A stretch of DNA of 14,600 bases from Thermodesulfovibrio sp. (GTDB taxonomy: Bacteria > Nitrospirota > Thermodesulfovibrionia > Thermodesulfovibrionales > JdFR-85): the NCBI GenBank assembly GCA_027050975.1, contig JALUAR010000138.1, forward strand, positions 1 through 14,600. The letters are read 5' to 3'. This document shows, in pieces, positions 7,931-13,899 of the stretch. The notes beneath the pieces are model-generated. The model was not told the DNA's origin and did no database searches. It saw nothing but the letters and a program-made list of their open reading frames with translations. The position numbers were made by a program, and so were the translations under genes. Position 1 is the first letter of the stretch. The number at the start of each line of letters is the position of its first letter.

Positions 7931-8758
7931 GTGTCAAGGTTAGAGGGAATACTTTTATGGGCGTCATTGTTCAGTTATTTTTTTGCGTTCCTGCTGTATC
8001 TGATTGGTGCTGTTTTCAAAAAGGATGGAGCAACTAAATGGGGATGGAGAATATTTTTATTGAGTTTTGTTCTTCAGACCTTTACCATCCTCTGGAGATG
8101 GTACATAAGTGGCAGAATTCCTGTGATGGTCAGTTATGAACATTATCAACTCGGTACATGGTTTATTGCTGTGGCTACCATAATCTCTGGCATGCTTTAC
8201 GGACCTTCAAGGATAATAGCAGCATTTACAGCACCTGCAATCTTGATAATGCTCGGCATTGGAATCGGAACGCCCTCCGAGATGATACCCCTTTCTCCTC
8301 CTTACAAGAGCAACTGGCTCTTCATACATATCGGATTTGCCTGGTTTGCCTGGGGATGTTTCTTTGTGGCTGCAGCTCTGGCAGTTGTCTATATATTTAA
8401 AAGACCGGGCAAGGAAGAGGGATGGTTTTTGAGTAAATTTCCATCAAGGGGTGTTATTGATGAGTTGATGGTGAAGCTGATTATATTCGGTTTTATATGC
8501 CAGGGATTGATGATTATTGCAGGTGCCATCTGGGCACATCAACTCTGGGGCAGATACTGGGGATGGGACCCGATTGAAACATGGTCGCTTATATGCTGGC
8601 TTGTTTATGGTGTGGTACTCCACCTCAGGTTAATGATGGGATGGAAAGGAACAAAGATGGCTATTCTGGTTATACTGGCTCTTACAACAGCGATAGTATA
8701 CTTCTGGGGGATAGGTTTTGGCCCACAGAGTCATACAAAATTAATGATGATGAAATGA
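7931..8758 (+). CDS. ccsA: CcsA/ResC, heme-handling cytochrome c biogenesis protein
   Basis: A 275-residue polytopic membrane protein carrying the WWD heme-binding motif, WGRYWGWDPIETWSLICWL (about residues 204-222). Conserved His residues occur in MVSYEHYQ, LFIHIGFAWFAWG, WAHQLWG and in LHLRLM after the WWD segment, as expected for heme ligands of this family. It binds heme presented from the cytoplasmic side and, with ResB, transfers it to CxxCH apocytochromes. About eight helices can be drawn. GTG 7931 is preceded by GGAGG at 7921-7925. The C-terminus GFGPQSHTKLMMMK is the usual tail. A degraded duplicate of this 3' third lies about 1 kb downstream, past a toxin-antitoxin pair. A tiny frame overlaps its stop by ATGA. 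Confidence 0.93.
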   Translation: MSRLEGILLWASLFSYFFAFLLYLIGAVFKKDGATKWGWRIFLLSFVLQTFTILWRWYISGRIPVMVSYEHYQLGTWFIAVATIISGMLYGPSRIIAAFTAPAILIMLGIGIGTPSEMIPLSPPYKSNWLFIHIGFAWFAWGCFFVAAALAVVYIFKRPGKEEGWFLSKFPSRGVIDELMVKLIIFGFICQGLMIIAGAIWAHQLWGRYWGWDPIETWSLICWLVYGVVLHLRLMMGWKGTKMAILVILALTTAIVYFWGIGFGPQSHTKLMMMK

Positions 8759-8832
8759 TTAGCCAATTTGTTATATCTGAGTTGTTGCGAGAGACAGAAA
8801 GATGCCTTTTTTATGACCTTAGGAAAGGTTAA
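8755..8832 (+). CDS. Possible 25-residue peptide or remnant of a truncated operon gene
   Basis: An ATG overlaps the ccsA stop (ATGA) and opens a 25-codon frame, MISQFVISELLRETERC then LFYDLRKG. The overlap style matches other joins in this operon, and the sequence looks amphipathic and protein-like. No ribosome-binding site other than the GATGATG stretch is seen, and I recognise no family. It could be the surviving start of the next operon gene cut off when the vapBC region arrived. It could equally be chance. Confidence 0.25.
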   Translation: MISQFVISELLRETERCLFYDLRKG

Positions 8833-8876
8833 TGTATCATAAATTGAGGTGCTGATTTCCTGAATATATATGAATA

Positions 8877-8919
8877 TTGTTGGTCTGGTTATGTTATCAT
8901 AATGTAAGAAATGTTATCA
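8877..8919 (+). promoter_or_regulatory. vapBC promoter with operator-like repeats
   Basis: A candidate promoter has -35 TTGTTG (8877-8882), a 17-base gap and -10 TAATGT (8900-8905). Over it lie two direct repeats ATGTTATCA at 8891-8899 and 8911-8919, exactly 20 bases (two helical turns) apart. The inverted repeat TTATG-N4-CATAA lies at 8889-8902. A near-copy ATGTATCATAA occurs at 8832-8842. Such spacing suits cooperative binding of ribbon-helix-helix antitoxin dimers, so autoregulation is likely. GGAGG at 8922-8926 then serves the ATG at 8933. Confidence 0.5.
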
Positions 8920-8932
8920 CTGGAGGCAGAGC

Positions 8933-9184
8933 ATGATTAGAACTCAGATACAGTTGACAGAAGAGCAAATGAAGGTATTAAAGGAGATTGCATCACGCAA
9001 GAAAATCTCTGTTGCTGGACTTATAAGGGAGGCAGTTGATGAATTTATAAGAGAAGAACAGGGTATCAGTTATGAAAAAAAGAAAGAGAGAGCAATCAGG
9101 GCATTGGGTAAATTTCGGTCCGGAAAACATGATATCTCTGTTAATCATGATAAGTACCTTGCTGAGGCATACGGCCAATGGTGA
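8933..9184 (+). CDS. Ribbon-helix-helix antitoxin (VapB-type)
   Basis: An 83-residue protein with a CopG/MetJ-like ribbon-helix-helix fold. The opening strand IRTQIQLTEEQMKVLKEIA is followed by the helix-turn-helix SVAGLIREAVDEFIREEQ, a pattern that dimerises and inserts a beta strand into the DNA major groove. The C-terminal tail (RALGKFRSGKHDISVNHDKYLAEAYGQW) is of the kind that wraps and blocks a PIN toxin. The start has an excellent site, GGAGG, six bases upstream. The last codons overlap the toxin start (ATGGTGA), so the pair is translationally coupled with antitoxin first, as is normal for vapBC. It should neutralise the toxin and repress its own promoter through the repeats upstream. 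Confidence 0.85.
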   Translation: MIRTQIQLTEEQMKVLKEIASRKKISVAGLIREAVDEFIREEQGISYEKKKERAIRALGKFRSGKHDISVNHDKYLAEAYGQW

Positions 9185-9576
9185 TATTTGTTGACACATC
9201 TGCCTTTTATCCTTTAATTGACAGAGATGACCAGTTACATGAAAAAGCAGCCAGGTTCTGGATAGATGCACTTGAGTCAGATGAAGTTTTTGTTACAAAC
9301 AACTATATAGTGGTTGAAAGTGTAACTCTTATTCAGCGACGTCTCGGGATAAAGGCAGTTAGAGTCTTTGTGGAAGACATATTGCCTGTGGTTAATATTC
9401 GATGGGTTAATGAAGCAGTGCATTCTATAGCTTTAAGTTCAATGCTGATGGCTTCAAAGCGTAATCTGAGCCTCGTTGACTGTGTTAGTTTTGAAATGAT
9501 GCGGCAGGTGGGTATAAATCATGCCTTCACCTTTGACAGGCACTTCAAGCAGCAGGGCTTTAAATGTCTACCGTAA
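9178..9576 (+). CDS. PIN-domain ribonuclease toxin (VapC-type)
   Basis: A 132-residue PIN-domain protein. The acidic metal-binding set is complete: Asp6 in FVDTSAFYP, Glu47 in NNYIVVESV, Asp101 in LSLVDCVSFEMM and Asp120 in AFTFDRHF. The toxin is therefore probably an active Mg2+/Mn2+-dependent endoribonuclease of the VapC type, which typically cleaves tRNA or rRNA. ATG 9178 overlaps the antitoxin stop; GTG 9181 is an alternative start. Length is that of a complete toxin. Immediately after its stop begins sequence resembling the decayed 3' part of ccsA, so the module looks inserted between the functional ccsA and an old ccsA end. Confidence 0.88.
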   Translation: MVIFVDTSAFYPLIDRDDQLHEKAARFWIDALESDEVFVTNNYIVVESVTLIQRRLGIKAVRVFVEDILPVVNIRWVNEAVHSIALSSMLMASKRNLSLVDCVSFEMMRQVGINHAFTFDRHFKQQGFKCLP

Positions 9577-9584
9577 ATATTTGC

Positions 9585-9817
9585 TGTTATGCGTGGTTGT
9601 GGGAAAAATCGCTATTTAGCAGAGGGATTGCATAGAGACATGGTCACTTGTTTGATTGCTTGCCTATGGGGTGGTATTGGATCTGAGGCTCATGCTTAAC
9701 TGGAAGGGAGCAAAAATGGCAGTAATGGTTAATCCTTGCGTTAACAACGGTAATTATATATTTCTGGGTATTGGTTTTATGCCTGGGAGTCATACAACCC
9801 TAATGATGTTTGAGTAG
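9585..9817 (+). pseudogene. Degenerate copy of the ccsA 3' third
   Basis: This stretch can be aligned by eye with 8525-8758, the end of ccsA. Fragments in shifting frames read TWSLV-stop-LLAYGVVLDLRLMLNWKGAKMAVMV, LALTTVIIYFW and GIGFMPGSHTTLMMFE-stop. They match TWSLICWLVYGVVLHLRLMMGWKGTKMAILV, LALTTAIVYFW and GIGFGPQSHTKLMMMK of the intact gene. An in-frame TGA and at least two frameshifts make it nonfunctional. The earlier part (9585-9630) is weaker but retains a WGKNRY-like echo of WGRYWGW. Differences spread over the whole length suggest a diverged homologue rather than a fresh duplication. Its position right after vapC, and 17 bases before the stop of the convergent gene, marks a recombination scar. 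Confidence 0.8.
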
Positions 9818-9834
9818 AGGTTAGGGTAAGTTTT

Positions 9835-11055
9835 TCAAGGTCTGGATTTATAGCATCTGTTACATTTTATGCACTCTGATATGTAAGGATTTTCGGGATT
9901 TGTCATGGGACACTCCTTCACACTTATATATCCTTTGTCCTCTCTTGAAAGCAGTCCTGAAAATGCTCCCACAGGGCAGAGGTAACGGCACCAGAACCGC
10001 TCCACTCTTAGATTTATCAAAAGCATGAAGATGACAAGTGCCCAGGTGAGGATACTGCCGTGAAAGGAAAAAAGGGTCAGGTAGGTCTCAAAGGCTCCGT
10101 ATCCTGTCTGTTGTGTGCTTAGTACTATTGCTACAGTTATGAGAAGAATAAAGTATTTAAGATTTCTCCACCTCATGTCTGTTTCCTGCGAGAGTTTCCA
10201 CTTTCTGGAAGGAATTCTGCCGATAAACTCCGCAAATGCTCCGAAGGGACAGAGCCAGCCACAGTAAAATCTGCCAGAAAGGATAATCGTTGTAAGTATC
10301 CCCATGACTGTAACAAGCCAGAGTGGTGATAATGATATCCTTGTCAAGAGGAGGTTGAAAACATGGATTATTGAAAATGGAGCGGAAAGGTAAAAGCCGA
10401 GGATAAGGATGCCTGCAATGAGGGAGAGATCCCTCAGCCTTAGAAGTCTTTTGTTTCTTCTGGTTATAAAATAGGCCCCGTAAGAGAGCATTATCAGAAG
10501 GAGAGCAGATATCCATCTCAGGCTGACCCTCTGGACATTTCCAGTCTGTTTTACCTCTAATCCAAGCACCTCTGAGGCAACCATTCTTGAGGACTCCCTT
10601 ACAGTATCTGCCAGGGCCTTTACGCTTATTGTTGCCCGGCTTATGGCATCTATGTCCCTGTCAGGTTCAAATGGATCGCTCACATTCTTGCCAATAAACT
10701 GACTGAGATATTGAGGGGTTAGCATGTAGTGGACATAGTTTTCTGTCTCCCTGTGCTGGAGTATCTTTATGCCGGTTATCGTGCCTTTACGGTCAAGGGC
10801 TATAAGAACCTTTATTGGCCCTGCATATCCCTTTATGTCAGGAACGATATCATAGCTGTTGAAGGCAACAATGCCTGATGGAGAGCTGAAATGCGGGGGC
10901 TGGCCGTGCTTTTCAGAGAACTCAACTCCTGGTGCAATCTCCTCCAGAGCTGCCCTTTCATCAGGTGCAGCCTCTCTATGAATGATAAAACCTGTCAGAA
11001 GGGCTATGACCGTTATAATGAGAATGGAGAGCCTGATTCTGTTCAAAGAGACCAT
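9835..11055 (-). CDS. Membrane FMN-binding / 4Fe-4S electron-transfer protein (NosR-like, short form)
   Basis: A 406-residue protein with, in order, an N-terminal helix (8-25), a periplasmic FMN-binding domain, about five membrane helices and a polyferredoxin-type end. The FMN domain ends in DAISRATIS; Thr142 lies where ApbE attaches FMN in related proteins, although the usual SGAT is SRAT here. Two CxxxCP motifs (C265GWLC269P and C356RYLC360P) are the NosR/NapH/RdhC-type cysteine pairs. The C-terminus holds C382P and C395IKC398NRC401, enough for one [4Fe-4S] cluster. The frame stops at YKSRP, where related ferredoxin motifs continue xxxCP. It likely moves electrons across the membrane between quinol or flavin and a partner. 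It is the last gene of the minus-strand block, and its ATG lacks a strong ribosome-binding site. Confidence 0.85.
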   Translation of the reverse strand: MVSLNRIRLSILIITVIALLTGFIIHREAAPDERAALEEIAPGVEFSEKHGQPPHFSSPSGIVAFNSYDIVPDIKGYAGPIKVLIALDRKGTITGIKILQHRETENYVHYMLTPQYLSQFIGKNVSDPFEPDRDIDAISRATISVKALADTVRESSRMVASEVLGLEVKQTGNVQRVSLRWISALLLIMLSYGAYFITRRNKRLLRLRDLSLIAGILILGFYLSAPFSIIHVFNLLLTRISLSPLWLVTVMGILTTIILSGRFYCGWLCPFGAFAEFIGRIPSRKWKLSQETDMRWRNLKYFILLITVAIVLSTQQTGYGAFETYLTLFSFHGSILTWALVIFMLLINLRVERFWCRYLCPVGAFSGLLSREDKGYISVKECPMTNPENPYISECIKCNRCYKSRP

Positions 11056-11090
11056 TTAATGTTTACCCAGATTCAGCGATAAGATTCGTA

Positions 11091-11223
11091 GGGGTGGTAT
11101 GGTAGAGTTTGCACGGATTTGAATTTTGCATAAGATTCACCTGGATGGTGAATCGCAAAATTCCCTCGGAAGCAGCCAAGGATGGCTGCTGAGAATGAGT
11201 TGAAGACTCCACCATACCACCCC
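11091..11223. repeat. Structured repeat element, copy A
   Basis: A 133-base element bounded by near-perfect inverted repeats of about 20 bases (GGGGTGGTATGG... and ...CCATACCACCCC). Inside are two hairpins. The first pairs GAATTTTGC (11121-11129) with GCAAAATTC (11155-11163), and above a 4-base ATAA bulge pairs GATTCACC with GGTGAATC. The second pairs CTC and AGCAGCC (11165-11177, with a 3-base GGA bulge) with GGCTGCT and GAG (11184-11193). This gives a three-way junction. It has no coding frame and lies between the stop of the MEMO-AMMECR1 gene and the start of the FMN/FeS gene. Copy B at 13900-14034 has the same orientation. No target-site duplication is evident. Confidence 0.85.
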
Positions 11224-11245
11224 GTCCTGAGATTGTTCATACCTG

Positions 11246-12697
11246 TTACCTTTGGATTTGGGGGTTATGCTCTGTGATAATCTCTGCAGTAAACTTATAT
11301 AGTTGTGCCTCTTTCCAGGCATCCCCCGGAAGTCCTGCCTTGAGGCTCACCTGTTGGAGAAATGTCTTCCTGTCCCATCCAAACTCCACAGGAACCTGGG
11401 GAAGCAGGATACCGCTGTGGTTGTCCTTCATTATATATAGACCATGTTTTCCTACTTCAATCTCCCTGATATCACCTACAGGTTCAAGGGGAGAAAGAAC
11501 TGTGACCTCCACCTCTATATCCTTCAACTCCTCCTTTCTCATGGGTGGGAATCTGGGATCACGTGATGCTGCAGCCACGGCATTTCTTATCACAGATCTG
11601 TAAAGGGGTAGATAGGGGAATATGTTGCCGATACAGCCCCTCAGAATGCCTCCACCCCGCTTTATTGTGACGAAAGTGGCACCGTTGGCAAGGAGCCTTT
11701 TGTCAGTTACATTAAACTCAGGGGGCTTGCCTGTGCGCACGTAACTGAAGATGGTTTTTCTTGCGATCTCAAGAAGGGTCTTTTTCTGTTTCTCTGTAAG
11801 GGGCGTTCTGTAAAGCCCCATTGCTGCATAGCCCACGACCCTTGATTTATCACCTGTAACATCTCCTGAGTTGGCATATTTGAAGAGGATGCCATTTGTG
11901 GCGCCAAGGTTTCTCGCTATGGTCATTGTATAAAGTACAGGATAGGCACCACACATCTCGCAGTCTCTTCTACTTAGGCATGCCTCGAGTTCCTCTACAG
12001 ACATTCGTTCTATTATCTCAGTAGTTTTTCTGTCTATCTCTACAGCAGTGTTATAGTTATGGTAGTGGGAGAGATCTGTGCTTGCAATCAGCAAGATACG
12101 GCTGTTGTTTCTCATAATCTCTGTGAGCCGGGATGTGAGATACCGGAATGATGCTGTTGTCGGAGTTCCGATAAGTATTGGCACAATACTGAAATTTTTC
12201 TTAATCCTCCGCTGGAGAAACGGAAGTTGCACTTCCAGAGAGTGCTCCTTTTCAAATGCCTTGGGATAGTACCTGACATCAGCCTTCTCATTTATCAGTG
12301 CCCTGGCAATTTTTTTGTTGATCCGTATCTTGCCAAGGGGCGTCAGAAAGCTTCCTTCGGTATATACGGAGACACCATGAAAGGGGGTATAGTGGCTGGG
12401 TCCGATGAGAATTATCGTGTCATAGTCATCAGGGTTGATGTTTATGTAACTGTAGGCAGCAACTCTACCGGAGAACTGATATCCGGCATGGGGACTAATA
12501 ATAGCAATGAGGGTTCCATGAATATCCTTTTTTGATGCGGCTTTTAGAAAGGTGTCAACCATATTCTGCAGAGCCTTGCCGTCGGCAGGGTAGAAGGCGC
12601 CTGCCACTGCAGGAGGCTTTTCTGGCTCAGAGCAGCTTGCGGCTGTGAGGGAGACAAAGAGAATCAGAACCAGTATCAGCCCTGATAGCCTGTTCAT
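11246..12697 (-). CDS. Exported MEMO-AMMECR1 fusion lipoprotein (AmmeMemoRadiSam proteins B+A)
   Basis: A 483-residue fusion. Residues 1-22 form a lipoprotein signal ending LTAASC (Cys22). Residues about 30-295 are a MEMO domain, recognised by AGAFYPAD, SPHAGYQFSG (His70), LIGPSHY (His102), STDLSHYHNYN and CEMCGAYPV; the His and Cys positions correspond to the metal-site residues of MEMO proteins. From about 300 to the end is an AMMECR1 domain with the invariant-looking LRGCIG motif, AAASRDPRFPP and a conserved EVTVLSPLEPV strand. In the AmmeMemoRadiSam system these two proteins are encoded beside a radical SAM enzyme; the product of the system is not established. The ATG overlaps the upstream peptide stop by ATGA and follows GGAAGAGG. 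A lipid anchor would place it outside the cytoplasm, away from the radical SAM partner. Confidence 0.9.
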   Translation of the reverse strand: MNRLSGLILVLILFVSLTAASCSEPEKPPAVAGAFYPADGKALQNMVDTFLKAASKKDIHGTLIAIISPHAGYQFSGRVAAYSYININPDDYDTIILIGPSHYTPFHGVSVYTEGSFLTPLGKIRINKKIARALINEKADVRYYPKAFEKEHSLEVQLPFLQRRIKKNFSIVPILIGTPTTASFRYLTSRLTEIMRNNSRILLIASTDLSHYHNYNTAVEIDRKTTEIIERMSVEELEACLSRRDCEMCGAYPVLYTMTIARNLGATNGILFKYANSGDVTGDKSRVVGYAAMGLYRTPLTEKQKKTLLEIARKTIFSYVRTGKPPEFNVTDKRLLANGATFVTIKRGGGILRGCIGNIFPYLPLYRSVIRNAVAAASRDPRFPPMRKEELKDIEVEVTVLSPLEPVGDIREIEVGKHGLYIMKDNHSGILLPQVPVEFGWDRKTFLQQVSLKAGLPGDAWKEAQLYKFTAEIITEHNPQIQR

Positions 12698-12816
12698 CCA
12701 AGCCTCTTCCAGAACATCGCCTTCTTTTCTGCAGATGGTCTGAGACGTAACTTTCTGCCTATCAAGCCAAGTATTCCACTGAAAACGAAAAAGCTGAAAA
12801 AATCCCTTCGGGTCAT
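12694..12816 (-). CDS. 40-residue twin-arginine peptide resembling the N-terminus of the radical SAM partner
   Basis: The ATG at 12816-12814 follows GTGGAGATAAT (GGAG six bases upstream) and encodes MTRRDFFSFFVFSGILGL then IGRKLRLRPSAEKKAMFWKRLG. A longer frame begins upstream at 12903 but lies inside the radical SAM gene and has no such site. TRRDFF followed by a short hydrophobic stretch is a good Tat consensus. The last eight residues, AMFWKRLG, look like the AMFYEKL motif that normally stands just before the first CxxCP of AmmeMemoRadiSam radical SAM enzymes. The stop overlaps the MEMO gene start (ATGA) and the start lies 13 bases after the radical SAM stop. It may be a translated leader, a complementing fragment or a leftover of a lost paralogue. 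Confidence 0.65.
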   Translation of the reverse strand: MTRRDFFSFFVFSGILGLIGRKLRLRPSAEKKAMFWKRLG

Positions 12817-12829
12817 ATTATCTCCACAT

Positions 12830-13804
12830 CTATATCCATACTCCCGGTATCTTTGTCTTACAGAACCTGCACCTTGAATCCACAATATTATTGGTCTTAA
12901 CATAATACCCGATCCTCTCTATCAGTAGTCTGTGGCATCCAGGGCAATAGGTATTCTCTGCCTCTGATCTGATGTTGCCGATGTATACATAACGGAGTCC
13001 TGTATCAAGGGCGGTCTCTCGTGCTGCCTTCAGTGTCTCATAAGGGGTTGGAGGAAGGTTCTTCAGTTTGTAATAGGGAAAGAATCGGGAAAAATGTATT
13101 GGCACATCAGGACCAAGGTTCTGGAGTATCCACCTGCACATATCGGCAATCTCTCTCATATTGTCATTCTTTGTGGGAATAACAAGATTGGTGATCTCCA
13201 CCCATACATTCTCCTCTTTAAGGATTACAAGGGTATCAAGAACAGGCCTGAGCCTTCCTCCACAGAGTTTTGCATAGAAATCCTCAGTGAATGCCTTCAG
13301 ATCCACACAAACGGCATCAAGATACCGTGCAAGTGCCCTGAGGGGGCGTTCTTTGATATAGCCACAGGTGTGAACCGTATTTTTCACACCGTACTTCCTT
13401 GCAATTACCGATGTGTCATACATGTATTCATAAAAAACTGTGGGTTCAGTGTAGGTGTAGGCGATGCTTTTACAACCATAGAGTATTGCCTTTCGCACTA
13501 CATCATCAGGTGGAAGATCGTAATGTTCCGACTCTTCCGGACGGGCCTGTGATATCTGCCAGTTCTGACAGAACTTGCAGCCAAGCACACAGCCCACTGT
13601 TGCCAGAGAGAATGCCTTGGTTGCCGGAAGGACATGGAAGAAGGGTTTCTTTTCAATCGGATCAATCGCTACTGCACAGGGTTTGCCATAAACAAGGCTG
13701 TAAAGCACTCCACCCTTATTGATACGAACCTTACACCCACCTACTTGATAGTCTTCAAGAATGCACTCAGTGGGGCATAGCTCACATTGAACCCTGCTTC
13801 CCAT
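12830..13804 (-). CDS. AmmeMemoRadiSam system radical SAM enzyme
   Basis: A 324-residue radical SAM protein. The cluster motif is C72VLGC76KFC79, an early CxxxCxxC following LATVG; the N-terminal CELCPTEC...GGCKVR and LVYGKPCAVAIDPIEKKPFFHVLP segments are diagnostic of the PflA-like enzyme of the AmmeMemoRadiSam system. It reductively cleaves S-adenosylmethionine; the substrate is not established for the family. Two Cys pairs near the C-terminus (CPGC and CRFC) suggest a metal-binding knuckle. The start is MGSRVQCELCP, and a TAA lies two codons upstream in frame, so no longer N-terminus exists. Family members usually have an AMFYEKL-type lead and sometimes a Tat signal before this point. That piece appears as a separate frame downstream. 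No good ribosome-binding site is seen close to the ATG. Confidence 0.9.
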   Translation of the reverse strand: MGSRVQCELCPTECILEDYQVGGCKVRINKGGVLYSLVYGKPCAVAIDPIEKKPFFHVLPATKAFSLATVGCVLGCKFCQNWQISQARPEESEHYDLPPDDVVRKAILYGCKSIAYTYTEPTVFYEYMYDTSVIARKYGVKNTVHTCGYIKERPLRALARYLDAVCVDLKAFTEDFYAKLCGGRLRPVLDTLVILKEENVWVEITNLVIPTKNDNMREIADMCRWILQNLGPDVPIHFSRFFPYYKLKNLPPTPYETLKAARETALDTGLRYVYIGNIRSEAENTYCPGCHRLLIERIGYYVKTNNIVDSRCRFCKTKIPGVWI

Positions 13805-13810
13805 ATTTTA

Positions 13811-13840
13811 ATTATATCACCCTGTTAATGTTTCCACCAA
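13811..13840 (-). promoter_or_regulatory. Candidate promoter for the radical SAM gene, possibly giving a leaderless transcript
   Basis: On the minus strand TTGGTG (13840-13835), an 18-base gap and a perfect TATAAT (13816-13811) precede the ATG at 13804 by only six bases. Transcription from this -10 box would begin at or next to the start codon, agreeing with the lack of a close ribosome-binding site. The -35 match is partial. Confidence 0.45.
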
Positions 13841-13899
13841 TATAAGATGACAATAATCACCCAAATCCAGTCGGTAGTGAGAATGAGCAATCGCTGGAA

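Noticed and set aside
8581..8832. 83-residue frame overlapping the end of ccsA
   Set aside because: It is a shifted frame over the WWD-coding part of ccsA; only its last 25 codons lie beyond ccsA and are listed separately with low confidence.
9577..9834. A new short gene after vapC
   Set aside because: All frames are broken; the stretch aligns with the ccsA end and is better called a pseudogene fragment.
8759..9834. Insertion sequence carrying vapBC
   Set aside because: No transposase, terminal inverted repeats or target duplications are visible around the module.
12817..12903. Longer version of the small Tat peptide starting at 12903
   Set aside because: The extension lies antisense-free but inside the 3' end of the radical SAM gene, has no ribosome-binding site and would bury the Tat motif 30 residues in.
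13094..13722. Plus-strand frames of 107 and 152 residues at 13094-13722
   Set aside because: They are antisense to the radical SAM gene, have low-complexity Cys/His-rich translations and no family likeness.
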